From the NCBI GenBank assembly GCA_029941905.1, contig JAPYTQ010000026.1, positions 9,574 to 73,573 on the forward strand: a stretch of 64,000 nt of DNA, in the 5' to 3' direction. A program made the position numbers and the translations under genes. Of the stretch, positions 24,808 to 32,717 are shown in pieces; within the stretch, counting starts at the first letter, position 1; every line of letters begins with the position of its first letter. A model generated the notes under the pieces. It was not told the origin of the DNA. It was given only the letters and a program-made list of their open reading frames with translations, and did no database searches. This DNA is from JAHRVQ01 sp029941905. GTDB lineage: Bacteria; Pseudomonadota; Gammaproteobacteria; Pseudomonadales; Azotimanducaceae.

Positions 24808-25626
24808 ATGAATACACTCATCTCTGTCGAAGAACTGATTTCTCTCGACAATCCAAAAGTCTTTGACTGTCGCCACGCATTGTCTGATGAAAACTATGGT
24901 CGATCTGCCTATGAACATGCCCATATTCCCGGCGCCGTTTTTGTGGATCTCGATAAGGATCTCAGTAGTGAGGTTGTCCCCGGAAAAACCGGTCGACATC
25001 CTCTCCCGCTCGCTGAGGAATTTGAAGCATCGCTGCAACAGTGGGGCCTGGAAAACGATCAGCAGGTCGTTGCGTACGACGATGCCAATGGTGCCTTCGC
25101 TGCCAGATTGTGGTGGATGTTGCGCTGGGCTGGTCATGCTAATGTCGCCGTCCTCGATGGGGGATTCAACGCATGGCGGGATTCTGGGCAGGTGGTTACA
25201 GATGGAGTTACGGAACAGCAAATATCCGCATTTACATCGAAACCGGCACTTACCTGTGATATTCAGGCTGACGAGCTACCGCTCTATGCCGGGCTCATCA
25301 CTGATGCGCGGGACCTGGCGAGATTTAATGGCGAATCGGAGCCCATCGACCCAATCGCGGGCCATATCCCCAATGCCAGATGCCTGCCATTCACCAGTAA
25401 CCTGACCAGATCGCAGCACTTCAAATCTGTTGCTGAACTACAGCAACAGTTTGAGGATTTCGGGGTACCCGGGGACAGTTCAACGGTTTGCTACTGCGGC
25501 TCCGGCGTCACCGCTGCCCATAACATACTCGCACTGGTGCATGCGGGCTATCCGGAACCTACCTTGTATCCAGGGTCCTGGAGTGAGTGGATTACTGACC
25601 CGAACCGGCCCGTAGCCACCCTTTAG
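24808..25626 (+). CDS. sseA: 3-mercaptopyruvate/thiosulfate sulfurtransferase
   Basis: 272 residues with two rhodanese domains. The first has VFDCRHALSDENYGRSAYEH and HIPGAVFVDLDKDLS; the second carries the catalytic loop YCGSGVTAAHN with the cysteine at about residue 230. The CGSGVT form favours 3-mercaptopyruvate sulfurtransferase over thiosulfate sulfurtransferase (CRxGxR/T). It transfers sulfur from mercaptopyruvate to a thiol or cyanide. mnmC follows 16 bp later in the same direction. Confidence 0.93.
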   Translation: MNTLISVEELISLDNPKVFDCRHALSDENYGRSAYEHAHIPGAVFVDLDKDLSSEVVPGKTGRHPLPLAEEFEASLQQWGLENDQQVVAYDDANGAFAARLWWMLRWAGHANVAVLDGGFNAWRDSGQVVTDGVTEQQISAFTSKPALTCDIQADELPLYAGLITDARDLARFNGESEPIDPIAGHIPNARCLPFTSNLTRSQHFKSVAELQQQFEDFGVPGDSSTVCYCGSGVTAAHNILALVHAGYPEPTLYPGSWSEWITDPNRPVATL

Positions 25627-25642
25627 TAGGAGAAAGAGAGCA

Positions 25643-27550
25643 ATGTTAGCTCGAGAGCAGCCAGGATATTTCCTGCCCTGGGCGGAGGTCACCTGGCTGG
25701 AAAACCACACACCCTACTCGCCACGTTTTGACGATATCTACTGGAGCCGTAACGACAATAACAACGCCGGGCTGGAGGAAAAAAACCAGGTCTTCATCAG
25801 GGCGAATCAACTCGGGCAACGTTTTCGTCAATTGCAGTCGGGAGATGACTTCACCATATTAGAAACCGGATTCGGTTTTGGGCTGAATTTCATCCTCGCA
25901 GCCAACCTCTGGCAATCCATTTCAAACTGTCGGTCTGCGACCCTGCACTATGTTGCGTTTGAACAATATCCAGTGGATCCAGCGGACCTGGCCAGACTCA
26001 ATTCACGAATCGACCAGGGTATCCTCAAGCAACTTATCGAGAAATATCCGCTGCCGGTTCCTGGCGAGCACCAGCTCTGGATCAGCGACGATATTTGTCT
26101 GACACTCATTTTCGGAGAGCTCAATCGTTCACTCGCTGGCTTTAACGCCCAGGTAGATGCTTGTTTTCTTGACGGCTTCAGCCCTTCCCGAAACGAGTCA
26201 ATGTGGACCGACAATGTCTTCGAGACAATCGTTAAGTTATCAAGGCCGGGGGCTTCCCTGTCCAGCTACAGTGTTGCCGGTGGCGTCCGGCGTGGTTTGT
26301 CCAGGTCTGGTTTCGTCACCGAAAAAGTCCCGGGGTTCGGATCCAAGGCCGAAATGTTGCAAGCCTTCAAGCCAGGTATCTGGCAGGCAAGAAACAACCA
26401 GCCCGGTAAAGTCTGTATTGTCGGTGCAGGGCTTGCGGGGCTTCACTGCGCAATGGCATTGCAAAGAAGAAACATACCATTCGCGCTATTCGAAGCGTCA
26501 GAAAATCCGATGGGGTCGGTGGCTAACATTGACCAGATCTCGGTCTGCCCGCAGCTTTCCTCGGAACCACAAACGTCGAGTCTGCTTTCCCTTCGCGCTT
26601 TTGACTACCTTACAAAACATGTCGATTATCACCAATCCGGCCGAATCCAACTGCTAAGGAACGATGAGGATACTCACAAAGCTGAGCAACTCTCGCGGCT
26701 ATGTCCGCGCAATCTCCTGAAAATAATTTCAGCCGCTACGGCAAGTAAACTGGCGGGCGTCGATTTAGAGCATCGGGGTTTATTTTTTCCAACTGCAGGC
26801 TGGATTGATTCAAGCCGGGTTTACAGTAAATTCAATGACGACTTGCTTAATCAACAGCCCAATCAGCAAATCAGCCCGAGGGTTCGCTTCAACTGTAACA
26901 TTACTACCTTCAAAAAAGATGGCCCGGACTGGGTACTGTTTCATAATGACCTTGAAATAGACCGCGCAGAAGTCCTTATTCTTGCCACAGGCAGCGCAGA
27001 TCGCGAATACCTTGCACCCCTTCACCTTCAGTCGGTTCGAGGCCAAAGCTTGAAACTGTCATCAAAGACCCATGCCTCAAACCTTATCATATCCGGGTCT
27101 GTTTCCCTGTTCCCACAGCACAATGATATCAGCACCGTTTCTGCAACCTTTTCACGGCAGAACCTGCAACTCGATGTTTCAGATCAAGACACAGATACAT
27201 TGCTCGATAGTCTCAACGAGTTTGTGCACTTTGAACCGGTGAGCTATGAGGCTGCTGTGGGTCTTAGAAGTACTACCCGGGATAGATTGCCTGTGGTCGG
27301 CCCGGTGCCGGATTGGCAGGCGCTCGACGAACACTGCCGGCGACCGGAAAGAGACAGACATCGATTTCGGTTCGAAACATTTCAACCCGGATTGTATTGT
27401 GCAGTGGGCTTTGGATCACACGGCGCGACCCTTGCGCCTTTATGCGCCGAATATCTGGTTCGCGGTATCAAACAGGAGCCTGGAATCAGCTTGCCAGAAC
27501 TCTCCGCCTCTCGCTTCGCATTGCGCGATGCCGGTGTCAGACCTCGTTAA
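25643..27550 (+). CDS. mnmC: Bifunctional tRNA mnm5s2U biosynthesis protein
   Basis: 635 residues. The N-terminal SAM methyltransferase domain (MnmC2) has LETGFGFGLNFILAA and CFLDGFSPSRNESMW. The C-terminal FAD oxidoreductase domain (MnmC1) begins VCIVGAGLAGLHCAMALQ near residue 256 and ends with CAVGFGSHGATLAPL. Together they convert cmnm5s2U to mnm5s2U at the tRNA wobble position. AGGAG lies just upstream of the ATG. The stop overlaps the 3' end of serA (opposite strand) by 14 bp. Confidence 0.95.
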   Translation: MLAREQPGYFLPWAEVTWLENHTPYSPRFDDIYWSRNDNNNAGLEEKNQVFIRANQLGQRFRQLQSGDDFTILETGFGFGLNFILAANLWQSISNCRSATLHYVAFEQYPVDPADLARLNSRIDQGILKQLIEKYPLPVPGEHQLWISDDICLTLIFGELNRSLAGFNAQVDACFLDGFSPSRNESMWTDNVFETIVKLSRPGASLSSYSVAGGVRRGLSRSGFVTEKVPGFGSKAEMLQAFKPGIWQARNNQPGKVCIVGAGLAGLHCAMALQRRNIPFALFEASENPMGSVANIDQISVCPQLSSEPQTSSLLSLRAFDYLTKHVDYHQSGRIQLLRNDEDTHKAEQLSRLCPRNLLKIISAATASKLAGVDLEHRGLFFPTAGWIDSSRVYSKFNDDLLNQQPNQQISPRVRFNCNITTFKKDGPDWVLFHNDLEIDRAEVLILATGSADREYLAPLHLQSVRGQSLKLSSKTHASNLIISGSVSLFPQHNDISTVSATFSRQNLQLDVSDQDTDTLLDSLNEFVHFEPVSYEAAVGLRSTTRDRLPVVGPVPDWQALDEHCRRPERDRHRFRFETFQPGLYCAVGFGSHGATLAPLCAEYLVRGIKQEPGISLPELSASRFALRDAGVRPR

Positions 27551-28712
27551 ACACCCTCACGTTGACGACACCTTCAATGCCTTCAATATCCCTCACCAGA
27601 TCTTCAGTGGGTTTGGTTTCAATATCAATCAGGTTATAAGCAATATTGTCCCGACTCTTGTTCAGCATATCGATGACATTAATGTTTCTGTCTGCAAGGA
27701 TGGACAAGACGCTGCCGAGAATCCGGGGAACATTCCGGTTTGCCAGGGCGATACGATAACCGTTTGTTCGCTCCAGGCTGACAGCTGGAAAATTAACCGA
27801 GTTCCTGATGTTGCCATGCTCAAGAAAATCAATAACCTGGTCTGCCACCATCATGGCGCAATTTTCCTCTGCCTCCTCGGTACTCGCGCCCAGATGGGGT
27901 GTTGAGATAACCCCTGGCTTACCAATCAACGCAGGTGTCGGGAAATCAGAGATGTATTGGCTCAGCTTGCCAGAATCCAGGGCGTCCCCAATATCACTTG
28001 TATTGACGATCTCTTCCCTTGAAAAGTTCAGCAATACGGCACCATCCTTGAAGTTGACTACGGTTTCAGCGTCAATAAGACCTAATGTAGATTCCAATGC
28101 CGGTACGTGCAGCGTAACCACATCAGATCGCGCAAAAAGTGACTGCATGTTTTCCATCTTCTGCACCTGGCTCGATAATCTCCAGGCTGCCTCGACCGAC
28201 AGGGCAGGGTCAAACCCCAGCACCTCCATGTCCATCTGCAGTGCCATTTCTGCAACCATTGAACCGATTGCACCAAGGCCCAACACCCCAAGGGTCTTAC
28301 CTTTCAATTCTGATCCCTTGTACTGTTTCTTACTGGCTTCGACCAGCTTGTTGAGTTCAGCTTTATCGCTGTGATTCGTCAGGGTATTTACATAGTCTAT
28401 CCCCTGAATAATACCCCGGCGGGAGAGCAACAGACCGGCCATGACCAGTTCCTTCACGGCATTTGCATTTGCGCCAGGCGTGTTAAACACAACAACTCCC
28501 TTCTCGGTATAGTCCTCGACTGGAATATTGTTCACCCCTGCCCCGGCGCGACCTACCGCCACAAGGGAGGGTGTCGCATCTTCCGGTTGCATCTTGTGGC
28601 TGCGGAGCAATATGGCCTCAGGATCCTTGATATCGCCTAGTTCATACTTCTCTGCTGGAAACTTGTTCAGCCCCTTGTCGGAAATATTGTTTAGTATTTG
28701 AATCTTGTACAT
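27537..28712 (-). CDS. serA: D-3-phosphoglycerate dehydrogenase
   Basis: 391 residues from the ATG at 28712 (MYKIQILNNISDKGLNKF; GAGAG 3 nt upstream). The substrate domain has VGRAGAGVNNIPVED; the NAD domain has LGVLGLGAIGSMVAEMALQM and the catalytic His in TPHLGASTEEAEENCA. A C-terminal ACT domain runs from about residue 320 (LGSVLSILADRNINVIDML), so serine feedback is plausible. It makes 3-phosphohydroxypyruvate, the first step of serine synthesis. serC, the next enzyme, is not in its usual place beside gyrA. Confidence 0.95.
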   Translation of the reverse strand: MYKIQILNNISDKGLNKFPAEKYELGDIKDPEAILLRSHKMQPEDATPSLVAVGRAGAGVNNIPVEDYTEKGVVVFNTPGANANAVKELVMAGLLLSRRGIIQGIDYVNTLTNHSDKAELNKLVEASKKQYKGSELKGKTLGVLGLGAIGSMVAEMALQMDMEVLGFDPALSVEAAWRLSSQVQKMENMQSLFARSDVVTLHVPALESTLGLIDAETVVNFKDGAVLLNFSREEIVNTSDIGDALDSGKLSQYISDFPTPALIGKPGVISTPHLGASTEEAEENCAMMVADQVIDFLEHGNIRNSVNFPAVSLERTNGYRIALANRNVPRILGSVLSILADRNINVIDMLNKSRDNIAYNLIDIETKPTEDLVRDIEGIEGVVNVRVFNEV

Positions 28713-28895
28713 AAACTCTCTGCCCAATCACGTGCTACAGATCGTGGTAGCGTAAAAAAGTCGCCAAGTTTACACGAAGCCAGCCGATGTGGCTGAAAAT
28801 CTTTCTGATTTATTTTAGTCTAACGTCGTGTTCTTTAGAGATGGCACAGTAATTGGCTATTCCGCCAGGGTCATCCCGGGTCATCGTGAAAAACT

Positions 28896-29158
28896 ATGGC
28901 TAGATTAGACAGCTTAAAAATATTTGTAGAAGTGGTGCTTACCCGCAACTTCACCAGTGCCAGCTGGATGATTACTTTGAAAACACTGATATCGACAGTG
29001 GGTTTTGGCCCCAGATTCAACGCGGCCGACTTGCTCATGTCCTGCCATCAGTATCAGCGGAGGCCCATCCCGTGCAACTGGTTTTTCCGAATAAGCGCTA
29101 TGTATCCAGTAACACCGACAGTTTTCGTTCGTTTCTACTACAGTACTTTCGTCGCTAG
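28896..29158 (+). pseudogene. LysR-type regulator pseudogene (large internal deletion plus frameshift)
   Basis: The 5' end reads MARLDSLKIFVEVVLTRNF, the start of a LysR winged HTH. Around 28965 the frame shifts by one and the sequence continues as a LysR effector-domain C-terminus: QLDDYFENTDIDSGFWPQIQ, then AEAHPVQLVFPNKRY and FRSFLLQYFRR before a TAG at 29156-29158. Roughly 200 codons between these two parts are missing. The regulator cannot be functional. Confidence 0.85.
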
Positions 29159-29182
29159 ACCGATAGCGATACAGCAGTACTG

Positions 29183-30307
29183 TTATGCGTTGACAACCGA
29201 ATCGGAAATTTCTTCGTACACCAGAGGCTTCGCCATCTCTTCCCAGTTAATCGCGCCGTCGGAAGGCAGGTCCTGCAGATCCAGCACGCCTAACGCTTCC
29301 CACATTGGCTTGACGTTATCCGTCAGTAACCCGACCCGTTTCAGGTTAGGCATTATCCTGCCAAACAATTGAGTGCGGAACTCCTGGCTGGCACGATCAA
29401 GATTACTGCTGCGCAGGTGTTCTTTCACCTCATCTTTGTTCCAACCGTATTTTTCATAGAATCGAGTCTGGTTACCACGTGACCCACCCATACCTGTGGC
29501 AGCCTGAAACGCAAACAGTGCCCGCTCCTCACGTTCTTCGTTTGATAACCGCTTGACGAATTCTTCGAGGTAGTTAATACCGAATGTCACGTGCCGGGCT
29601 TCATCACGAATGACAAAATGCAAGCCCTTTTTATGCACCGGGACGCTGCTTTGCATTTTTGCCGTGTTGAATGCCGCCAATGCCAGACCTTCAATAACGA
29701 TCTGCATACCTATGAATTTCAGGTCCCAGCGCTCGTCGGTAAGTACCTTGTCCAACAGGCTTTTCAGGCCCGCGCCAACAGGATACATAACACCGACCTG
29801 TTTCTGGATATATTTATTGAAGAACTCGACGTGCCTTGCCTCATCAAATGTCTGGGACGCCGCGTACAGCTTCGCTTCATAGGATGGAGCACAGCAGGCC
29901 AGCTGGGCTGCTACCAGCAATGCACCCTGTTCACCGTGCAACATCCCGCTTGCAGACAAGCCTGCTCTGTGCCACGAAAACTCAACCTTTTGCTCATGGT
30001 TCAGATCGTCGTAGGGCCTAAAACCAACGTAGGGATTGTATTTTTCGTCCGAGGGGAACTCGTCTTTAGAGATCGTGCCGTTTTCCCAATCCAGATCGAC
30101 ATCCACGTTCCAGTTGAGTTCCTTGCCGAGATTGTAGATTTTCTTGATGCGGCTGTCCGGAATTGAATAATCCCAGTTGTATGTACTGACCAGCGGCGTT
30201 TTGAAGATTTCTGTGATTTCTTCTACTGCGTTCTGATCAATAGTGCTCTGGGTATCAAAATAGCGGATTTCCTGTGGTTGTTCTTCAACTTCTCTGTACT
30301 TCTTCAT
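29183..30307 (-). CDS. Ferritin-like diiron protein (ribonucleotide-reductase R2 / oxygenase-like)
   Basis: 374 residues with a complete carboxylate-bridged diiron site: E126 (MLHGEQGALL), E156 and H159 (FDEARHVEF), E206 (QIVIEGLALA), E236 and H239 (RDEARHVTFG). The spacing 30-3-47-30-3 is that of ferritin-like oxygenases and RNR R2 proteins. No tyrosine-radical partner gene (nrdA) is near, so I do not call it NrdB; an oxygenase or oxidase of the AurF/R2lox kind is possible. Substrate is unknown. It stands alone with the LysR pseudogene downstream. Confidence 0.75.
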   Translation of the reverse strand: MKKYREVEEQPQEIRYFDTQSTIDQNAVEEITEIFKTPLVSTYNWDYSIPDSRIKKIYNLGKELNWNVDVDLDWENGTISKDEFPSDEKYNPYVGFRPYDDLNHEQKVEFSWHRAGLSASGMLHGEQGALLVAAQLACCAPSYEAKLYAASQTFDEARHVEFFNKYIQKQVGVMYPVGAGLKSLLDKVLTDERWDLKFIGMQIVIEGLALAAFNTAKMQSSVPVHKKGLHFVIRDEARHVTFGINYLEEFVKRLSNEEREERALFAFQAATGMGGSRGNQTRFYEKYGWNKDEVKEHLRSSNLDRASQEFRTQLFGRIMPNLKRVGLLTDNVKPMWEALGVLDLQDLPSDGAINWEEMAKPLVYEEISDSVVNA

Positions 30308-30467
30308 TCCTGCACCTGTGCTTTGTAATGTCTCTATTCTAATGCTTTTGTAGCAAAGCCGAATAGTGCCTTAAAAATCAATACATTTGTGAATTAATAT
30401 CATGAGTCAAAGCAGGATAGTATTCAGCATTACCACCAATACCATTAAAACCAACAAAACAGCCCTG

Positions 30468-31394
30468 TTAGATTTCATCAGCGTGTCCTCTGCGCCATAC
30501 GGCGGCTGTCACAAAACCTACCCCGATAACGAGGGCAACCACAACTTCAAGTGAATAGAGATCTCCGGTAATACCATGATCGGTCGTGTATCTTGCCAAA
30601 ATATGAGTGCTCATAAATTCCCACAACGAATCGTCCCGGGAAAAGATTTTTTCCATCAACAGGAAGAAAAAAGGCACGCCCACAACCCATGCCAGGGGTG
30701 CCGACTTCGCCCAGGAAGATACCAGCAACAACCAACCCGTAAATGGCAGACACCAGATCGAGGAAAAGAGAATGTAACCTATCATGTCAATCCACCTTGG
30801 AATCAGGTGCGCCGGTGCCCACAAGGTATCCCAGATATCAATAGGTTGGCCAAGGGCAACCATTGACGATATCAACAGCATCGACACATTACTCAACACG
30901 ATAAACAGCAGGTAAACAACAGGTATCACCAGTAAACCAGTCAGCAGTTTGGAAACAACAGTCATCCAGTCGGATATGGGTAGCGATTTCCAGAACAGAA
31001 CACTGCGATCTTTTCTATCCTGATACAAACAATCCAACAGGTAGAAAAACATCACAAACCACAAGGTGCTCACTAAAATAGTGCTTGAGCCAAAATACAG
31101 GTCATTGAGAACGCGCTCACGATGACCAAAAGAACTGTCTGCGAGACCGACCAGCCTGGCACCAAATAGATCAAGAAGTGAGCCGGAGCTTTCAGTTTCG
31201 GTGTGAATTCGAACATTTTCATGGTTGTTTATGGTCACCATCACCATGCCAGTCTGCATCAGCGCCGATCCCAGAATCAATACAGCGACTGAAACTGCAG
31301 TCACTACGGCGGGCAGATACAGAAATGTTGTTCGATGTTCCCAGTACTCTCTTTTTATCAACATGGGTAGCTGTTTTAGCGCCAGCGTATTCAT
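30468..31394 (-). CDS. ABC-2 type transporter permease
   Basis: 308 residues with six hydrophobic helices: one near the N-terminus (about 25-47), a large extracytoplasmic loop (about 50-105), then five more. The Arg-Glu-Tyr-Trp-Glu-His segment before helix 1 is typical of ABC-2 exporters. Together with the ATPase 5 bp upstream and a YtrA-type GntR regulator it forms a three-gene exporter operon. Substrate is unknown; related clusters are often linked to envelope stress or antibiotic resistance. Confidence 0.85.
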   Translation of the reverse strand: MNTLALKQLPMLIKREYWEHRTTFLYLPAVVTAVSVAVLILGSALMQTGMVMVTINNHENVRIHTETESSGSLLDLFGARLVGLADSSFGHRERVLNDLYFGSSTILVSTLWFVMFFYLLDCLYQDRKDRSVLFWKSLPISDWMTVVSKLLTGLLVIPVVYLLFIVLSNVSMLLISSMVALGQPIDIWDTLWAPAHLIPRWIDMIGYILFSSIWCLPFTGWLLLVSSWAKSAPLAWVVGVPFFFLLMEKIFSRDDSLWEFMSTHILARYTTDHGITGDLYSLEVVVALVIGVGFVTAAVWRRGHADEI

Positions 31395-31399
31395 CTTTT

Positions 31400-32266
31400 T
31401 TATCCTCGCTGCATCTTGGCGACAAAGAGATCCGCCACACTGGGAACATGCAATTCGCCCAGAGGGCGAAGTAAATCTACATCCACATGTTCAAAGATCA
31501 TGCGCTTCTTACCCAGCAGTTCTCTGCTGCTTATAGGGCACAGGTCGTTTGCCTGCTCAACGCACTCGGGTACCACCAAAACCTCCCGGTATTGATCCGC
31601 CAGATCATCCATGGCGCTATCCAGTACAATCCGCCCCCTGTCTATGAACAACAGGTGAGTCAGCAGGCTCTCAATCTCTTCAACCTGGTGAGTACTGATG
31701 ATGATGCTGGTTTCATGGTCAAAATAGTCGTTCAACAATCGATCATAAAATTCTTTGCGATACAGGATATCCAGACCAATCGTCGGTTCGTCCAAAACAA
31801 GAAGCTCAACATCGATCGCCATCACAAGGGCAAGGTGTAATTGGGTGACCATGCCCTTGGATAATTGCTTAACCTTGCTGCCTTTCCTGATGTCAGTTGT
31901 CGCAAGGAGTTCGATGGCCCTGTCTCGATTAAAACGAGGGTGAATCGCTTCGAGAAAATCAACGGCATCTGCTACTTTCAACCATTTTGGCAGGACGCCG
32001 ACGTCGGAGATAAAACACACCCGTTGCATAAGCTCCTGGCGATTTTTCCTCGGGTCGGATCCCAGTACTTCCAGTTCGCCTTCAAAATCCGTCAAACCAA
32101 GCAGTGCTTTTAACGTTGTCGTTTTACCAGCACCGTTGGGGCCGATAAGCCCAACAATAGAACCCGGGGGAATATTGAAACTGATGCCGTCAAGGGCGCG
32201 GAAGTCTCCAAAGGACTTGGTAATCCCTTCCGCTCGGACAATGCTCGCCGCATTTTGTTCGCTCAT
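31400..32266 (-). CDS. ABC transporter ATP-binding protein
   Basis: 288 residues. Walker A GPNGAGKTTTLKAL (about residue 38), signature KQLSKGMVTQLHLAL, Walker B LLVLDEPTIGLD and switch His in IISTHQVEEIE. The signature LSKGM (instead of LSGGQ) is common in the ABC-2 exporter group. The C-terminal 70 residues are an accessory region. The start overlaps the GntR regulator stop by 4 bp (ATGA). Confidence 0.92.
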   Translation of the reverse strand: MSEQNAASIVRAEGITKSFGDFRALDGISFNIPPGSIVGLIGPNGAGKTTTLKALLGLTDFEGELEVLGSDPRKNRQELMQRVCFISDVGVLPKWLKVADAVDFLEAIHPRFNRDRAIELLATTDIRKGSKVKQLSKGMVTQLHLALVMAIDVELLVLDEPTIGLDILYRKEFYDRLLNDYFDHETSIIISTHQVEEIESLLTHLLFIDRGRIVLDSAMDDLADQYREVLVVPECVEQANDLCPISSRELLGKKRMIFEHVDVDLLRPLGELHVPSVADLFVAKMQRG

Positions 32267-32625
32267 TGGCCAGCACTCCTTTGAGCTAGTAACGCCTTGG
32301 TGGAAAGACCCAATCTAGTGATTTTTTCGCAGATCAGCGGCCATTCCTGATCGAGAAATTTACTCCGCTCCTCTTCCGTCAACCGATTAGCAGCCCCTTG
32401 CTTAACAAACATACCCAATCCCCGGCGTCTTTCCACCAGTTCATCATCTACTAAAATCTGCAGTGCTTTCGATACTGTAATGGGGTTAATCCGATGTTCG
32501 CTGGCCAGCGTTCTGACGGAAGGCAGGGCATCACCGTCAAGAAAAATACCTTCAAGTATCGACTCCACGATTCGATCATGGAGTTGTCTGTATATCGGGT
32601 CCTTATCATTCCAGCTGATTTGCAT
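32263..32625 (-). CDS. GntR-family regulator, YtrA type
   Basis: 120 residues: a winged HTH (DPIYRQLHDRIVESILEG, PSVRTLASEHRINPITVSKA, ERRRGLGMFV) and only a short C-terminal helix pair, the YtrA subfamily layout. These regulators usually repress their own ABC-exporter operon. The promoter in front of it has an inverted repeat overlapping the -10 box, which supports autoregulation. Confidence 0.92.
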   Translation of the reverse strand: MQISWNDKDPIYRQLHDRIVESILEGIFLDGDALPSVRTLASEHRINPITVSKALQILVDDELVERRRGLGMFVKQGAANRLTEEERSKFLDQEWPLICEKITRLGLSTKALLAQRSAGQ

Positions 32626-32655
32626 GGGGGCCTGTTTATCGACTATACCTTTCTA

Positions 32656-32695
32656 GTGTTGTACATAACTATAACACCAATACTCTTAATTTCAA
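32656..32695 (-). promoter_or_regulatory. Promoter of the GntR-ABC operon with overlapping operator
   Basis: On the minus strand, -35 TTGAAA (32690-32695) and -10 TATAGT (32668-32673) are 16 bp apart. An inverted repeat GTGTTGTA / TATAACAC (32656-32663 and 32670-32677, 7 of 8 complementary, 6-bp centre) overlaps the -10, so a bound repressor would block RNA polymerase. The sequence matches by eye only. Confidence 0.6.
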
Positions 32696-32717
32696 GCGTT
32701 GACTCTCAATTTTGAAA

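Noticed and set aside
24670..25221. Minus-strand 183-codon frame across the sseA start
   Set aside because: Antisense to the first rhodanese domain of sseA, with no recognisable domain.
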